DNA of 64,000 bases, from positions 57,099 to 121,098 of the forward strand of contig JAUNPV010000008.1 of the NCBI GenBank assembly GCA_030536515.1. The letters are read 5' to 3'. This document shows positions 27,719 through 39,891 of this stretch, in pieces. The first letter of the stretch is position 1. Each line of letters starts with the position of its first letter. The notes under the pieces are model-generated. The model was not told the DNA's origin and ran no database searches. It was given only the letters and a program-made list of their open reading frames with translations. The DNA comes from Eubacteriales bacterium. Lineage in GTDB: Bacteria > Bacillota > Clostridia > Oscillospirales > Oscillospiraceae. A program made the position numbers and the translations under genes.

Positions 27719-28144
27719 TTACTTCTTCTTGCCGGCCTTGGGACGCTTTGCACCGTACTTGGAGCGAGCCTGCATACGGTTCTGCACACCCTGGGTATCC
27801 AGCGTGCCACGGATGATGTGGTAACGAACACCGGGAAGGTCCTTCACACGGCCGCCGCGGATCAGAACAACAGAGTGCTCCTGCAGGTTGTGGCCGACAC
27901 CGGGGATGTAAGCGGAAACTTCCATACCGTTGGTCAGGCGGACACGGGCGATCTTACGCAGTGCAGAGTTAGGCTTCTTGGGGGTGATGGTACGCACAGC
28001 GGTGCAAACGCCACGCTTCTGGGGGGAAGGAAGGTTGGTTTCCTTGTTCTCCAGGGTGTTCATACCTCTCTGCAGAGCGGGGGAGGTGGACTTGTAGGTG
28101 ACCTGCTGACGACCATTTCTGACGAGCTGATTAAAAGTAGGCAT
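27719..28144 (-). CDS. rpsL: 30S ribosomal protein S12
   Basis: Decoding-centre protein. The 141-residue product has [20 protein letters not shown] and [16 protein letters not shown]. The lysines equivalent to positions 43 and 88 in Escherichia coli are both present, so the usual streptomycin-resistance substitutions are absent. It begins [20 protein letters not shown]. It follows the L7Ae-like gene. Confidence 0.98.
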   Translation of the reverse strand: MPTFNQLVRNGRQQVTYKSTSPALQRGMNTLENKETNLPSPQKRGVCTAVRTITPKKPNSALRKIARVRLTNGMEVSAYIPGVGHNLQEHSVVLIRGGRVKDLPGVRYHIIRGTLDTQGVQNRMQARSKYGAKRPKAGKKK

Positions 28145-28223
28145 CCATTTTCTCCTTTCTTTTGTTCTCGTTCCTTGGCGGAACGGGTTATATATTCCTC
28201 GGTTTGAACCGTTGGAACCTAAG

Positions 28224-28505
28224 CTACCGGACCACGGCGGCTGCCGCCGCTCCCACCTCGATGCCGCAGCTCCTGCCGAGCTCCTGCATGGTGGGAATCC
28301 AGGTGATGTGGATTTGATGCTTGCGGCACAGGTCCGCCAGGGGCCCCGTCACCGCCGGATCGGCGTTTTCCGCAAGGAAAACATACCGGGCGGTGCCACC
28401 GGCCACAGCTTTTTTCAGCTGCTTGGCCCCCACCACCACATTGGCAGGCTCCAGGCCCTCCAGTGCGCCGCACTTCGGTATTATACAATCTTTTTTCTTA
28501 TCCAT
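28224..28505 (-). CDS. L7Ae/L30e-family ribosomal protein (RplGB/YbxF-like)
   Basis: A 93-residue K-turn-binding family protein starting [20 protein letters not shown]. Typical segments are [35 protein letters not shown] and [20 protein letters not shown]. It lies before rpsL, the usual place in Firmicutes. There is no ribosome site before the ATG, and a near-consensus promoter lies only about 10-35 bases upstream, so the mRNA is probably leaderless or nearly so. Confidence 0.88.
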   Translation of the reverse strand: MDKKKDCIIPKCGALEGLEPANVVVGAKQLKKAVAGGTARYVFLAENADPAVTGPLADLCRKHQIHITWIPTMQELGRSCGIEVGAAAAAVVR

Positions 28506-28515
28506 ACAAAAACAT

Positions 28516-28543
28516 ATTATACGCATTTTTTCAAAAAAGTCAA
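28516..28543 (-). promoter_or_regulatory. promoter of the str operon
   Basis: On the minus strand TTGACT (28538-28543), 16 bases, TATAAT (28516-28521). The expected start site is about 5 bases before the ATG at 28505. Confidence 0.75.
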
Positions 28544-28608
28544 CAAACTTTCCGGAAAAATTTTTGTTATAATGCTATTTTCTGTTTGCCTTTTTCTCCA
28601 CCGGCCCC

Positions 28609-28848
28609 GTAGGGAACGGATTTATCCGTTCCGCCGGATTGCTGCGCAGAGAGCGTCCGCCCCAAAGCCTTCCTCCGGGACGGCGGGGACCATTCGCCGG
28701 CGGCGGCCTGGGGGCAGGCCGCCCTACGGTGCGGTTGTTCTCTTTCGCTGCTGTGCAGCGCATTACCCCAGGGAAGGTTTTCCCTTCGTCTGACTGTTTC
28801 CCGATTTTTGGGTTCCTCAGGCCCGGAACGGATAAATCCGTTCCCTAC
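28609..28848. repeat. GTAG-foot repeat pair enclosing further hairpins
   Basis: 28609-28632 (plus) and 28825-28848 (minus) are exact inverted copies with the GGAACGGA stem. Between them is 28702-28727 (minus, GGCGGCCTG stem) and several smaller stems. It fills the 384-base gap between rpoC and the str promoter; a terminator for rpoC (GGCCGCCAC/GTGGCGGCC-like stem at about 28863-28884) lies at its edge. Confidence 0.75.
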
Positions 28849-28889
28849 GGCTGCGGCGAAAGGCCGCCACGAAAGTGGCGGCCTCAGCA

Positions 28890-32585
<3,696 letters not shown>

Positions 32586-32596
32586 GTGTAGCCTCC

Positions 32597-35500
32597 TTAT
32601 TCGTCGGTGTCGGAGCCGTCCATGGCGCCGAACACATCCATAATATCCTCAGGGCCGTCCTCGTCGATGACAAATCCGGCCTCCAGCACCTCATCGGTGG
32701 AGCCGACGACCACTTCTTCACTCTCGCTGTCGCCGCTGTAGACGATCTCATCGTCGTCGTCCTCGTCCTTCAGCTCAATTTCGTTGCCGTTTTCGTCCAG
32801 GACCCGGATATCCAGGCACAGAGCCTGCAGCTCCTTGACCAGGACCTTGAAGGACTCGGGCACGCCGGGCTTGGGGATGTTGGCGCCCTTGACAATGGCC
32901 TCGTAGGTCTTGACACGGCCGGTGACATCGTCGGACTTGACGGTCAGAATCTCCTGGAGGGTGTAGGCAGCGCCGTAGGCCTCCAGAGCCCAGACCTCCA
33001 TTTCGCCGAAGCGCTGGCCGCCGAACTGGGCCTTGCCGCCCAGAGGCTGCTGGGTGACCAGGGCGTAGGGGCCGGTGGAGCGGGCGTGAATCTTATCGTC
33101 AACCAGGTGGTGGAGCTTCAGGTAGTAGGGGTAGCCAACGGTGACCAGATTGTCGAAGGGCTCGCCGGTGCGGCCGTCGTACAGCACGGTCTTGCCGTCC
33201 TCCCGCAGGCCCGCCAGCTTCAGGGTGTCCCGGATGTCCTTCTCGTTGGCGCCGTCAAAGACGGGGGTGGCCACGTGCCAGCCCAGAGCCCGGGCCGCAT
33301 AGCCCAAGTGGACCTCCAGCACCTGACCGATGTTCATACGGGAAGGCACGCCCAGGGGGTTCAGCACCACGTCCAGAGAGGTGCCGTCGGGCAGGAAGGG
33401 CATATCCTCCTCGGGAAGGACCCGGGAGACAACGCCCTTGTTGCCGTGGCGGCCGGCCATCTTATCGCCCACGGAGATTTTCCGCTTCTGGGCGATGTAG
33501 ACCCGGACGGACTTGGTAACGCCGGGGGCCAGCTCGTCGGAGTTTTCCTTGGTGAACACCTTCACGTCCACCACAATGCCGCTTTCGCCGTGGGGGACCT
33601 TCAGGGAGGTATCCCGGACCTCTCTTGCCTTCTCGCCGAAGATGGCCCGCAGGAGCCGCTCCTCGGGGGTCAGCTCGGTCTCGCCCTTGGGGGTAACCTT
33701 ACCAACCAGGTAATCGCCGGAGCGGACCTCTGCGCCGATGCGGATGATGCCGGTCTCGTCCAGGTCCTTCAGGGTGTCCTCGCCCACGTTGGGGATGTCC
33801 CGGGTGATTTCCTCGGGTCCCAGCTTGGTGTCCCGGGCCTCGGTCTCGTGCTCCTCGATGTGGATGGAGGTGAACACGTCCTCCCGGACCAGACGCTCGT
33901 TGAGCAGAATGGCGTCCTCGTAGTTGTAGCCTTCCCAGGTGACGAAGCCGATGAGCACGTTTTTGCCCAGGGCCACCTCGCCGCCGGAGCAGGAGGGGCC
34001 GTCGGCGATAATCTGCTCCGCTTCCACCCGCTCGTCCACCACCACGATGGGCCGCTGGTTGACGCAGGTGCCGGCGTTGGACCGGGCGAACTTGGTCAGG
34101 GTGTGGACGCAAACTTCCCCGTCGTCATACTTGACGGTGATGGAGTCGGCGGACACGGCGGTGACGGTGCCGGCCTTCTTGGCCTTGATGCAGACCTCGG
34201 AGTCCACGGCGGCCTTGTGCTCGATGCCGGTGGCCACGACGGGGGGCTCGGTGGTCAGCAGAGGCACAGCCTGCCGCTGCATATTCGCGCCCATCAGGGC
34301 ACGGTTGGCATCGTCGTTCTGCAGGAAGGGAATGAAGGAGGTGGCAATGGAAATCATCATCCGGGGGGACACGTCGATGTAGTCGATAACGCCCCGGTCC
34401 ACCTCGATAATCTCGTTGCGGTGGCGGCAGGTGATACGCTCGTTGGTCAGGCAGCCGTTTTCATCCAGAGGCTCGTTGGCCTGCCCGATGTAGAAGTCGT
34501 CCTCCACGTCGGCGGTCATGTACTCGATGGTCTGGGTGACGCAGCCGGTGGCCTTGTCCACCTTCCGGTAGGGAGCCTCCACGAAGCCGTACTCGTTGAT
34601 GCGGGCAAAGGTTGCCAGGTAGTTAATCAGGCCGATGTTGGGACCTTCGGGGGTCTCGATGGGGCACATCCGGCCATAGTGGGTGTAGTGAATATCCCGG
34701 ACATCGAAGGAGGCCCGGTCACGGCTCAGACCGCCGGGGCCCAGAGCGGACAGGCGGCGCTTGTGGGTCAGCTCGGCCAGGGGGTTATTCTGGTCCATGA
34801 ACTGAGACAGGGGGCTGGAGCCGAAGAACTCCTTGATGACGGCGGTGACGGGCCGGATGTTGATGAGGCTCTGGGGGGTGACGGCATCCAGGTCCTGAAC
34901 GGTCATCCGCTCCCGGATGACCCGGTCCAGACGGCTGAAGCCGATGCGGAACTGGTTCTGCAGCAGCTCGCCCACGCAGCGCAGGCGGCGGTTGCCCAGG
35001 TGGTCAATGTCGTCGGGAACGCCCACGCCCATGGCCACGCAGTTGAGGTAGTTGATGGAGGCCATGATATCGTCCACAATGATGTGGTTGGGAATCAGGT
35101 CGGTCATCCGGTCGGCAATGGCTTCCTTCCAGCCGCCCTCGGGGACGGTTTCCAGCATTTCCTTCAGCACGGGGAAGTAGACCCGCTCCTGAATGCCGTA
35201 CTCGGCGGGGTCAAAGTCCACGAACCGGGCCATGTCCACCATGTTGTTGGAGAACACCTTCACCAGGCTGTCGCCAACCTTCAGCACGGCCTCGTTGACA
35301 CCCCGGTCGGACAGGTCGTGGGCCTGGGCACGGGAGATGAACTCGCCGGGCATCACCAGAATCTCGCCGGTCATGGGGTCGGCGATGGGCTCGGCCACCT
35401 CCTGGCCGGACAGACGGGACCACAGGTCCATCTTCTTGTTGAACTTGTAGCGGCCCACCTTGCTGGCATCGTAGCGGTGAGCGTCGAACAGCAGCCCCTC

Positions 35501-36280
35501 CAAATGGGCGGTGGCGGTCTCCACCGTGGGAGGCTCGCCGGGGCGCAGGCGGCGGTAGATTTCCAGCAGGGACTCCTCCCGGGTCTTGCAGGTGTCCTTT
35601 TCCAGGGTGGCAAGAATCCGCTCATCCTCGCCGAACATGGCCTTAATCTGCTCGTCGGTAATAACGCCCAGGGCGCGAATCAGGCAGGTGATGGGGAGCT
35701 TCCGGTTTTTGTCGATACGGACCCAGAACACGTTGGTGGTGTCGGTCTCGTATTCCAGCCAGGCGCCCCGGTAGGGAATGACCGTGGCGGTGTAGGTATG
35801 CTGGTCGGCCTTATCGACCTCGTGACCGTAGTACATACCGGGGGAACGGACGATCTGGGAGATGATGACGCGCTCTGCACCGTTGATGACGAAGGTGCCG
35901 CCGTTGGTCATCACAGGGAAATCGCCCATGAAAATCTCCTGCTCCTTGATTTCATTGGTCTCAGTGTTGCGCAGACGCACCCGGACCTTGATGGGCTTGG
36001 CGTAGGTGGCGTCCCGCTCCCGGCACTCCTCGATGGTGTACTTGGCCTTGTCCTCCATGGTATAGTCCAGGAAGGACAGCTCCAGCTTGCCGGAGAAGTC
36101 GGTAATGGTGCCCACATCCCTGAAAACCTCCCGCAGACCGGTTTCCAGGAACCACTGATAGGAGTCCTTCTGGATTTTCAGCATATTGGGGATTTCGAGG
36201 ATTTCATCGTACTTTGCGTAGGATTTACGCATGGTCTTGCCGAACATTACGTCCTTGACCATTGCCATATGGATCATCAC
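32597..36280 (-). CDS. rpoB: RNA polymerase beta subunit
   Basis: Catalytic subunit of RNA polymerase, 1227 residues. The rifampicin-site segment [20 protein letters not shown] matches the wild-type form (Asp, His and Ser positions intact). The C-terminus has a very acidic tail (DEDDDDEIV and later) of about 55 residues, common in Clostridia. The start is uncertain: [14 protein letters not shown] offers ATGs at 36280, 36277, 36268 and 36262; I keep the first, which has GAAAGG upstream. Confidence 0.98.
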   Translation of the reverse strand: MMIHMAMVKDVMFGKTMRKSYAKYDEILEIPNMLKIQKDSYQWFLETGLREVFRDVGTITDFSGKLELSFLDYTMEDKAKYTIEECRERDATYAKPIKVRVRLRNTETNEIKEQEIFMGDFPVMTNGGTFVINGAERVIISQIVRSPGMYYGHEVDKADQHTYTATVIPYRGAWLEYETDTTNVFWVRIDKNRKLPITCLIRALGVITDEQIKAMFGEDERILATLEKDTCKTREESLLEIYRRLRPGEPPTVETATAHLEGLLFDAHRYDASKVGRYKFNKKMDLWSRLSGQEVAEPIADPMTGEILVMPGEFISRAQAHDLSDRGVNEAVLKVGDSLVKVFSNNMVDMARFVDFDPAEYGIQERVYFPVLKEMLETVPEGGWKEAIADRMTDLIPNHIIVDDIMASINYLNCVAMGVGVPDDIDHLGNRRLRCVGELLQNQFRIGFSRLDRVIRERMTVQDLDAVTPQSLINIRPVTAVIKEFFGSSPLSQFMDQNNPLAELTHKRRLSALGPGGLSRDRASFDVRDIHYTHYGRMCPIETPEGPNIGLINYLATFARINEYGFVEAPYRKVDKATGCVTQTIEYMTADVEDDFYIGQANEPLDENGCLTNERITCRHRNEIIEVDRGVIDYIDVSPRMMISIATSFIPFLQNDDANRALMGANMQRQAVPLLTTEPPVVATGIEHKAAVDSEVCIKAKKAGTVTAVSADSITVKYDDGEVCVHTLTKFARSNAGTCVNQRPIVVVDERVEAEQIIADGPSCSGGEVALGKNVLIGFVTWEGYNYEDAILLNERLVREDVFTSIHIEEHETEARDTKLGPEEITRDIPNVGEDTLKDLDETGIIRIGAEVRSGDYLVGKVTPKGETELTPEERLLRAIFGEKAREVRDTSLKVPHGESGIVVDVKVFTKENSDELAPGVTKSVRVYIAQKRKISVGDKMAGRHGNKGVVSRVLPEEDMPFLPDGTSLDVVLNPLGVPSRMNIGQVLEVHLGYAARALGWHVATPVFDGANEKDIRDTLKLAGLREDGKTVLYDGRTGEPFDNLVTVGYPYYLKLHHLVDDKIHARSTGPYALVTQQPLGGKAQFGGQRFGEMEVWALEAYGAAYTLQEILTVKSDDVTGRVKTYEAIVKGANIPKPGVPESFKVLVKELQALCLDIRVLDENGNEIELKDEDDDDEIVYSGDSESEEVVVGSTDEVLEAGFVIDEDGPEDIMDVFGAMDGSDTDE

Positions 36281-36322
36281 AGCCTTTCTTTCGAATTGTG
36301 TGTTGCTTACTTACTTGAGGGG

Positions 36323-36352
36323 CTAATATGATACGCTTGGGTCAGTTGTCAA
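36323..36352 (-). promoter_or_regulatory. promoter of rpoBC
   Basis: On the minus strand TTGACA (36347-36352) is followed after 17-18 bases by ATATTA/TATTAG (36323-36329). It gives a leader of about 35 bases. Confidence 0.6.
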
Positions 36353-36370
36353 GTTTTATAAATTTCAGCC

Positions 36371-36525
36371 TTGACAGCCGCCCCATTCCGTGGTAAAATG
36401 ACCATGTTAAAAGGGGTGCTATGGAAAGGGCATACTACCACAGTATGGACTTTCATTATATACCACCCGTTCAGCTTTGTCAACAAAAATTTTCGCTTTT
36501 TTGAGGCCCCGGCCTCGTTTTTTTA
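36371..36525 (+). ncRNA. candidate small RNA unit (promoter, structured RNA, terminator)
   Basis: Seen directly: TTGACA (36371), 17 bases, TAAAAT (36394-36399), then about 120 bases and the stem GAGGC/GCCTC (36503-36516) followed by GTTTTTTT. The expected RNA (about 36406-36524) can fold into a long rod: GGGTG (36414)/CACCC (36464), TAT (36420)/ATA (36460), GAAAG (36424)/CTTTC (36450), CATACT (36431)/AGTATG (36442). A 27-codon ORF (36421-36504, MERAYYHSMDFHYIPPVQLC...) lies inside with AAGGGG before it, so a small peptide is the alternative. It points away from rpoB and no plus-strand gene follows. Confidence 0.55.
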
Positions 36526-36555
36526 TGCGCTTTCCCCAAAGTTTTTCAGAGCACC

Positions 36556-36579
36556 GTAGGGAACGGATTTATCCGTTCC
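36556..36579 (+). repeat. single GTAG-foot palindrome
   Basis: GTAG followed by GG, then stem GGAACGGA/TCCGTTCC, identical to the copies at 1908, 19842, 28609 and 46332. No inverted partner is close by. Confidence 0.8.
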
Positions 36580-36715
36580 GTTTTTTATGTCCGAAACCAA
36601 AAAAGCGATGCAGAACACCGCATCGTAGGATTCGCCTCGCAGAGTTTGCGCCCGCAGGCGCAAATAAAGTTCAATCATTTTCCGCCGGGGCCTGTACCTG
36701 GCGGAAAATACTTCT

Positions 36716-36776
36716 CAGTCTGCTTAGTGCAAAAAATCCCCGCCATAGGCGGGGATTTTTTGCACTAAGCAGACTG
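36716..36776. terminator. 61-base perfect palindrome, probable terminator of the phosphoribosyltransferase gene
   Basis: Two 29-base arms match exactly around the 3-base centre ATA. The core (AAAAAATCCCCGCC/GGCGGGGATTTTTT) is a normal bidirectional terminator; the outer 15 bases on each side (CAGTCTGCTTAGTGC) extend it far beyond need. It lies 43 bases past the stop codon. Confidence 0.8.
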
Positions 36777-36818
36777 CATCCTTTTGGCGGAAAGCCCCGC
36801 AGGGGATTTTCGCCAGAC

Positions 36819-37454
36819 TCAAAGTGCGCTGTAGCCGAAGCTGTTGACCAGTGCGTCCAAAGGCTTGCCGGCCTTGCAGTAGGGGCACTCCCGGTAGTCG
36901 TAGCTGGCGTAGTCCGGCAGGTCGGAAATGTCGTAGACCGAGCGGACGGGATAGCCCGCCACCTCCTTGACGGCGGAGTAGGCCGAGGCCACGCCCGCCA
37001 CACGGCCGCCGTAGTAGCCAATGGCCTCGATGGTCCGCTTGGCGGTGTAGCCGGTGGTGACCGAGGCCATCAGCACCAGAACGTGCTTGCCGGTAATCAT
37101 CTTCTTATTGTTGTCCCGGAAGATAATCTGGGAGTTGGCGTTGTACTCCGGCTCCAGAACGTAGATGGTCTGGTGGGCGTTGATGGTGTGGAAGCCGCTT
37201 TCGGTGAGCTTCTGGGCGAGACACGTGCCCATGACCGCCGTGCCGTCCAGGCACAAAATGGTGTCCACGGGGGTGTCGTTGATGAAGTTGGTCACCAGCT
37301 GCTCCGCCATGTCCATGGCCTCGCTGAGACGGGTCTTCTGATAAGTGATATCCACATAGTAATTGATGTGGGAGTGATTGGTTGCAAAATGCCCGCGGGC
37401 GATTCTCAGAGGGGCCTTGCCCTTGCGGATGGGAAGATTCATCAATGTGACCAT
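36819..37454 (-). CDS. type I phosphoribosyltransferase family protein
   Basis: A 211-residue cytoplasmic protein starting MVTLMNLPIRKGKAPLRIAR. The PRTase core is visible: INYYVDITYQKTRLSEAMD, the substrate region DTILCLDGTAVMGT and the PRPP-loop-like hydrophobic strand plus VLVLMASVTTGYTAKRTIEA. The normally acidic pair before the loop is replaced by ALA/Ser, so it may not be a standard orotate or xanthine enzyme. The C-terminus has a CPYCKAGKPLDALVNSFGYS segment with a Cys pair. Function beyond the family is unknown. Upstream lies the palindrome array 37525-37743. Confidence 0.75.
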   Translation of the reverse strand: MVTLMNLPIRKGKAPLRIARGHFATNHSHINYYVDITYQKTRLSEAMDMAEQLVTNFINDTPVDTILCLDGTAVMGTCLAQKLTESGFHTINAHQTIYVLEPEYNANSQIIFRDNNKKMITGKHVLVLMASVTTGYTAKRTIEAIGYYGGRVAGVASAYSAVKEVAGYPVRSVYDISDLPDYASYDYRECPYCKAGKPLDALVNSFGYSAL

Positions 37455-37524
37455 ATGTGTGTACCTCCAAATTTAATAAAAGCGTTTGTCAGGTGTCCGG
37501 AGGAAGCGTTTTCTCCGGACTCAT

Positions 37525-37743
37525 GATACTATTCCATTTCTAAACCATATACATGGTTTAGAAAGCACATCCTACGGATGTGCAGGGCTTTTCGCCAGCA
37601 TAAAAACAAATAAATTTGCTTTTATGCACCGAAACGCCCTAATGGAATGTATCGACTGCATCCTCGATTGCCTTCGGCAATCGCACAGCGCATGGGCGCT
37701 GTGCGATAAAAATATCGATTTTGTCGATATTTTTATCGAGGAT
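37525..37743. repeat. twin cloverleaf palindrome array
   Basis: First unit: GATAC-T-ATTCCATT (37525-37538) pairs with AATGGAATGTATC (37641-37653) and encloses three hairpins: TCTAAACCAT/ATGGTTTAGA (37539-37562), GCACATCC/GGATGTGC (37565-37583) and AGGGC..GCCCT with inner GCATAAAA/TTTTATGC (37584-37640). Second unit: ATCCTCG (37660) pairs with CGAGGAT (37737) and encloses ATTGCC/GGCAAT, CGCACAGCGC/GCGCTGTGCG and CGATAAAAATATCG/CGATATTTTTATCG. It lies upstream of the phosphoribosyltransferase gene and could be part of its leader or a mobile palindrome. No coding potential is seen. Confidence 0.8.
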
Positions 37744-37824
37744 TAGTATGAAAAACGCTTTTTTTCATTATATCCCGGTATGGTCAAAAAGGCAAGCAGA
37801 ACGGCCTGTTCTGCCTGCCAAAAA

Positions 37825-38343
37825 TTACCTGCCAAACTTATGCAAATTGTGCAAACGCAGCCGGGGCTCCAGCCGCCTGAACTGCTGGCCGATGATGGCG
37901 CAGATGCTGCCCGCGGCAATCATCCGCCTGACCTTCCAGCCGCTGGCCCACATCACATCGTCGGTCTCCCCGGGCAGCAGCACGATTTTGTCCAGCGGCA
38001 CCCGGCGGCGGAGGCAGTAGTGGTCATAGAACATATTTTTGTCCCGGTCGGTGTCCAGGTACTCGAACTCCTCCTGCCCTGCCCGGATGCCCGTTTCCTC
38101 ATAAAGCTCCCGGGCCACCGCCTGGAGGCTGGTCTCCCCGGCCTTGACGGCGCCGCCGGAATTTTCCCAGGTCCCGGCGAAGCTCTTGCCCCTGGCCCGG
38201 CGGGTCAGCAGATACCGGCCCCGGCCGTCGTAGACCCACACGCAGGCCGCCACGCCGTACTCCCCCGGCTGCCACGGCTCCCCCCGGCGGTGGACCCGGC
38301 CGGTGGGGTTGCGGTTTTCATCGTAAACATCATTCAGCTCCAT
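37825..38343 (-). CDS. Nudix hydrolase
   Basis: Hydrolyses a nucleoside diphosphate linked to another group; the substrate is unknown. The start at 38343 (MELNDVYDENRNPTGRVHRR) has GAAAGGAG upstream, giving 172 residues. The Nudix box is complete: GGAVKAGE then RELYEETG (about residues 65-87). The N-terminal NDVYDENRNPTGR resembles the IPP isomerase/YfcD type of Nudix proteins. It stands alone, with a terminator upstream at 38408. Confidence 0.92.
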   Translation of the reverse strand: MELNDVYDENRNPTGRVHRRGEPWQPGEYGVAACVWVYDGRGRYLLTRRARGKSFAGTWENSGGAVKAGETSLQAVARELYEETGIRAGQEEFEYLDTDRDKNMFYDHYCLRRRVPLDKIVLLPGETDDVMWASGWKVRRMIAAGSICAIIGQQFRRLEPRLRLHNLHKFGR

Positions 38344-38407
38344 AGACCTGCTCCTTTCGAATATGACTAAATGTAGCACAGGTGCGGCGAAAACACAACA
38401 AATCTTT

Positions 38408-38434
38408 GGGCGCACCTTAAATAAAGGTGCGCCC
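38408..38434 (-). terminator. terminator of the sugar ABC operon
   Basis: GGGCGCACCTT pairs perfectly with AAGGTGCGCCC around a 5-base loop, 7 bases past the last gene of the operon. The 3' flank on the minus strand is AAAGATTTGTTG, so only moderately T-rich. Confidence 0.7.
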
Positions 38435-38441
38435 GGTTTGA

Positions 38442-38795
38442 TTATTTTTCTTCCCACCCTGCGTACAGGGTCAGATTTCCCCGGACGGTGTCCAGCTCCA
38501 AATCCCAGGCATCGTCGCAGGAGCGGTCTGTGTACCAGCCGGTGAAGCGGTAGCCCTCCCGGGTGGGAGGCTCAGGCTCCTGTAACAGCTCGCCGTACTG
38601 CTGGGTCACGGCTGCCACGTCGGTGCCGCCTTTGGAATCGAAGGAAACGGTGAGGCCGGGGCTTCTGAGCTCCAGGGCCAGCACCAGCAGAATCAGGGCG
38701 ATGGAGCCCAGAATCATCATGTCCAGAGCCCGGACGGAGATTTTCACATTCCGGTAAATGCCCTTCAGCTCCCGCTTCTGGGAACGGTCCTCCAT
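38442..38795 (-). CDS. small membrane-anchored protein with one Listeria-Bacteroides (Flg_new-like) repeat
   Basis: A 117-residue protein starting MEDRSQKRELKGIYRNVKIS. Residues about 27-45 are a membrane helix; the rest resembles one InlB B-repeat / Flg_new domain (VSFDSKGGTDV, REGYRFTGWYTDRSCDDAWD, LTLYAGW). Such domains are usually found in multiples on surface proteins. Its ATG overlaps the stop of the permease gene (TAATG), so it is translated with the transporter. A link to sugar uptake is inferred only from this coupling. Confidence 0.8.
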   Translation of the reverse strand: MEDRSQKRELKGIYRNVKISVRALDMMILGSIALILLVLALELRSPGLTVSFDSKGGTDVAAVTQQYGELLQEPEPPTREGYRFTGWYTDRSCDDAWDLELDTVRGNLTLYAGWEEK

Positions 38796-39877
38796 TACTT
38801 CTTCACCAGATACTTCCGCATATCCAGGGAGCAGGCGCACAGGATGATAGCGCCCTTGATGATGTACAAAGAGGAGGAATCCACGCCCAGCATGGTCAGT
38901 GCCACGAAGATAATGCGAAGCACCAGAACGCCCAGGATGATGCCGCTGATTTTACCGGTGCCGCCGACGAAGGACACGCCGCCGATGACGCAGGCTGCGA
39001 TGGCATCGCACTCGGCGTTCAGGCCGGTGCTGGCGGCCACGGAGCCGCTGCGCACGCCCTCAATGAAGCCGGAGTAGCCGTACATAGCGCCGGCCAGGGT
39101 GTGGACCAGCACGGTGGTCATAAACACATTGACACCGGAGACCCGGGCAGCCTCGGCATTGGAGCCCACGGCGAACATATTCTTGCCGAAGGTGGTCTTG
39201 TTCCAGATGAACCACATCAGCACCGTCAGCACCACCGCATACAGGGCGTACATGGGGATGGGGGTGTTGCCCATGCGGAACAGCTCGCCGCCGACAAAGT
39301 CCTTGTACTCCCGGCTCAGACCGGAGATGGGCTGGCCGTTGTTGCCGTTGAGGCCGAAGAACCACAGGATGATGCCGTAGGTAATCAGCTGGGTGGACAG
39401 GGTGACGATGAAGGGGTGCAGGCTGAATTTCGCCACAAAGAAGCCGTTGACCAGGCCGATGACGGCGCCGATGAGCACCACAATCAGCATGGAGGCCAGA
39501 ATCCAGCCCACGGTGACCTGGGGCAGGTTGGTGAACATTTTGTTGGCGAAATCGCTCTTTTGCAGCAGGACACCGGCCACGGCGGCGGTCAGACCGGCCA
39601 CACGTCCGGCGGACAGGTCGGTGCCCGTCAGCACGATGCAGCCGCCGATGCCCAGAGCCATGGGCAGGTAGGCCGCCACCTGGGTCAGCAGGTTGGCAAG
39701 GGACCCCAGGGACAGGAAGTTGGGCTTCTGAATGGCGGTGTACACCACGAAAATGGCCATCAGGATATACAGGGCGTTGTTCAGAATTCCGTCAGTCCAG
39801 TACCGTCTTTTGTCTTTTGCGTCCATCAGCTTGTACTCAGCGGCAGTGCGCTGGAGCTTGTCTACAGGGTTAGTCAT
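38795..39877 (-). CDS. mglC: galactose/glucose ABC transporter permease (MglC type)
   Basis: Membrane permease of a CUT2-type sugar importer. The start at 39877 (MTNPVDKLQRTAAEYKLMDA) has AGGAGG 9 bases upstream. The 360-residue protein has about 10 hydrophobic segments and the family motifs LTGTDLSAGRVAGLTAAV, GLNAECDAIAACVIGG and the final SSSLYIIKGAIILCACSLD. It follows mglA by 14 bases. Confidence 0.93.
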   Translation of the reverse strand: MTNPVDKLQRTAAEYKLMDAKDKRRYWTDGILNNALYILMAIFVVYTAIQKPNFLSLGSLANLLTQVAAYLPMALGIGGCIVLTGTDLSAGRVAGLTAAVAGVLLQKSDFANKMFTNLPQVTVGWILASMLIVVLIGAVIGLVNGFFVAKFSLHPFIVTLSTQLITYGIILWFFGLNGNNGQPISGLSREYKDFVGGELFRMGNTPIPMYALYAVVLTVLMWFIWNKTTFGKNMFAVGSNAEAARVSGVNVFMTTVLVHTLAGAMYGYSGFIEGVRSGSVAASTGLNAECDAIAACVIGGVSFVGGTGKISGIILGVLVLRIIFVALTMLGVDSSSLYIIKGAIILCACSLDMRKYLVKK

Positions 39878-39891
39878 GGAATCGTACCTCC

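Noticed and set aside
37525-37743. Known riboswitch (purine, PRPP or ykkC class) upstream of the phosphoribosyltransferase
   Set aside because: No conserved core motif of those classes is visible; the stems are perfect palindromes with tiny loops, unlike ligand-binding RNAs. A new class is left open as a finding.
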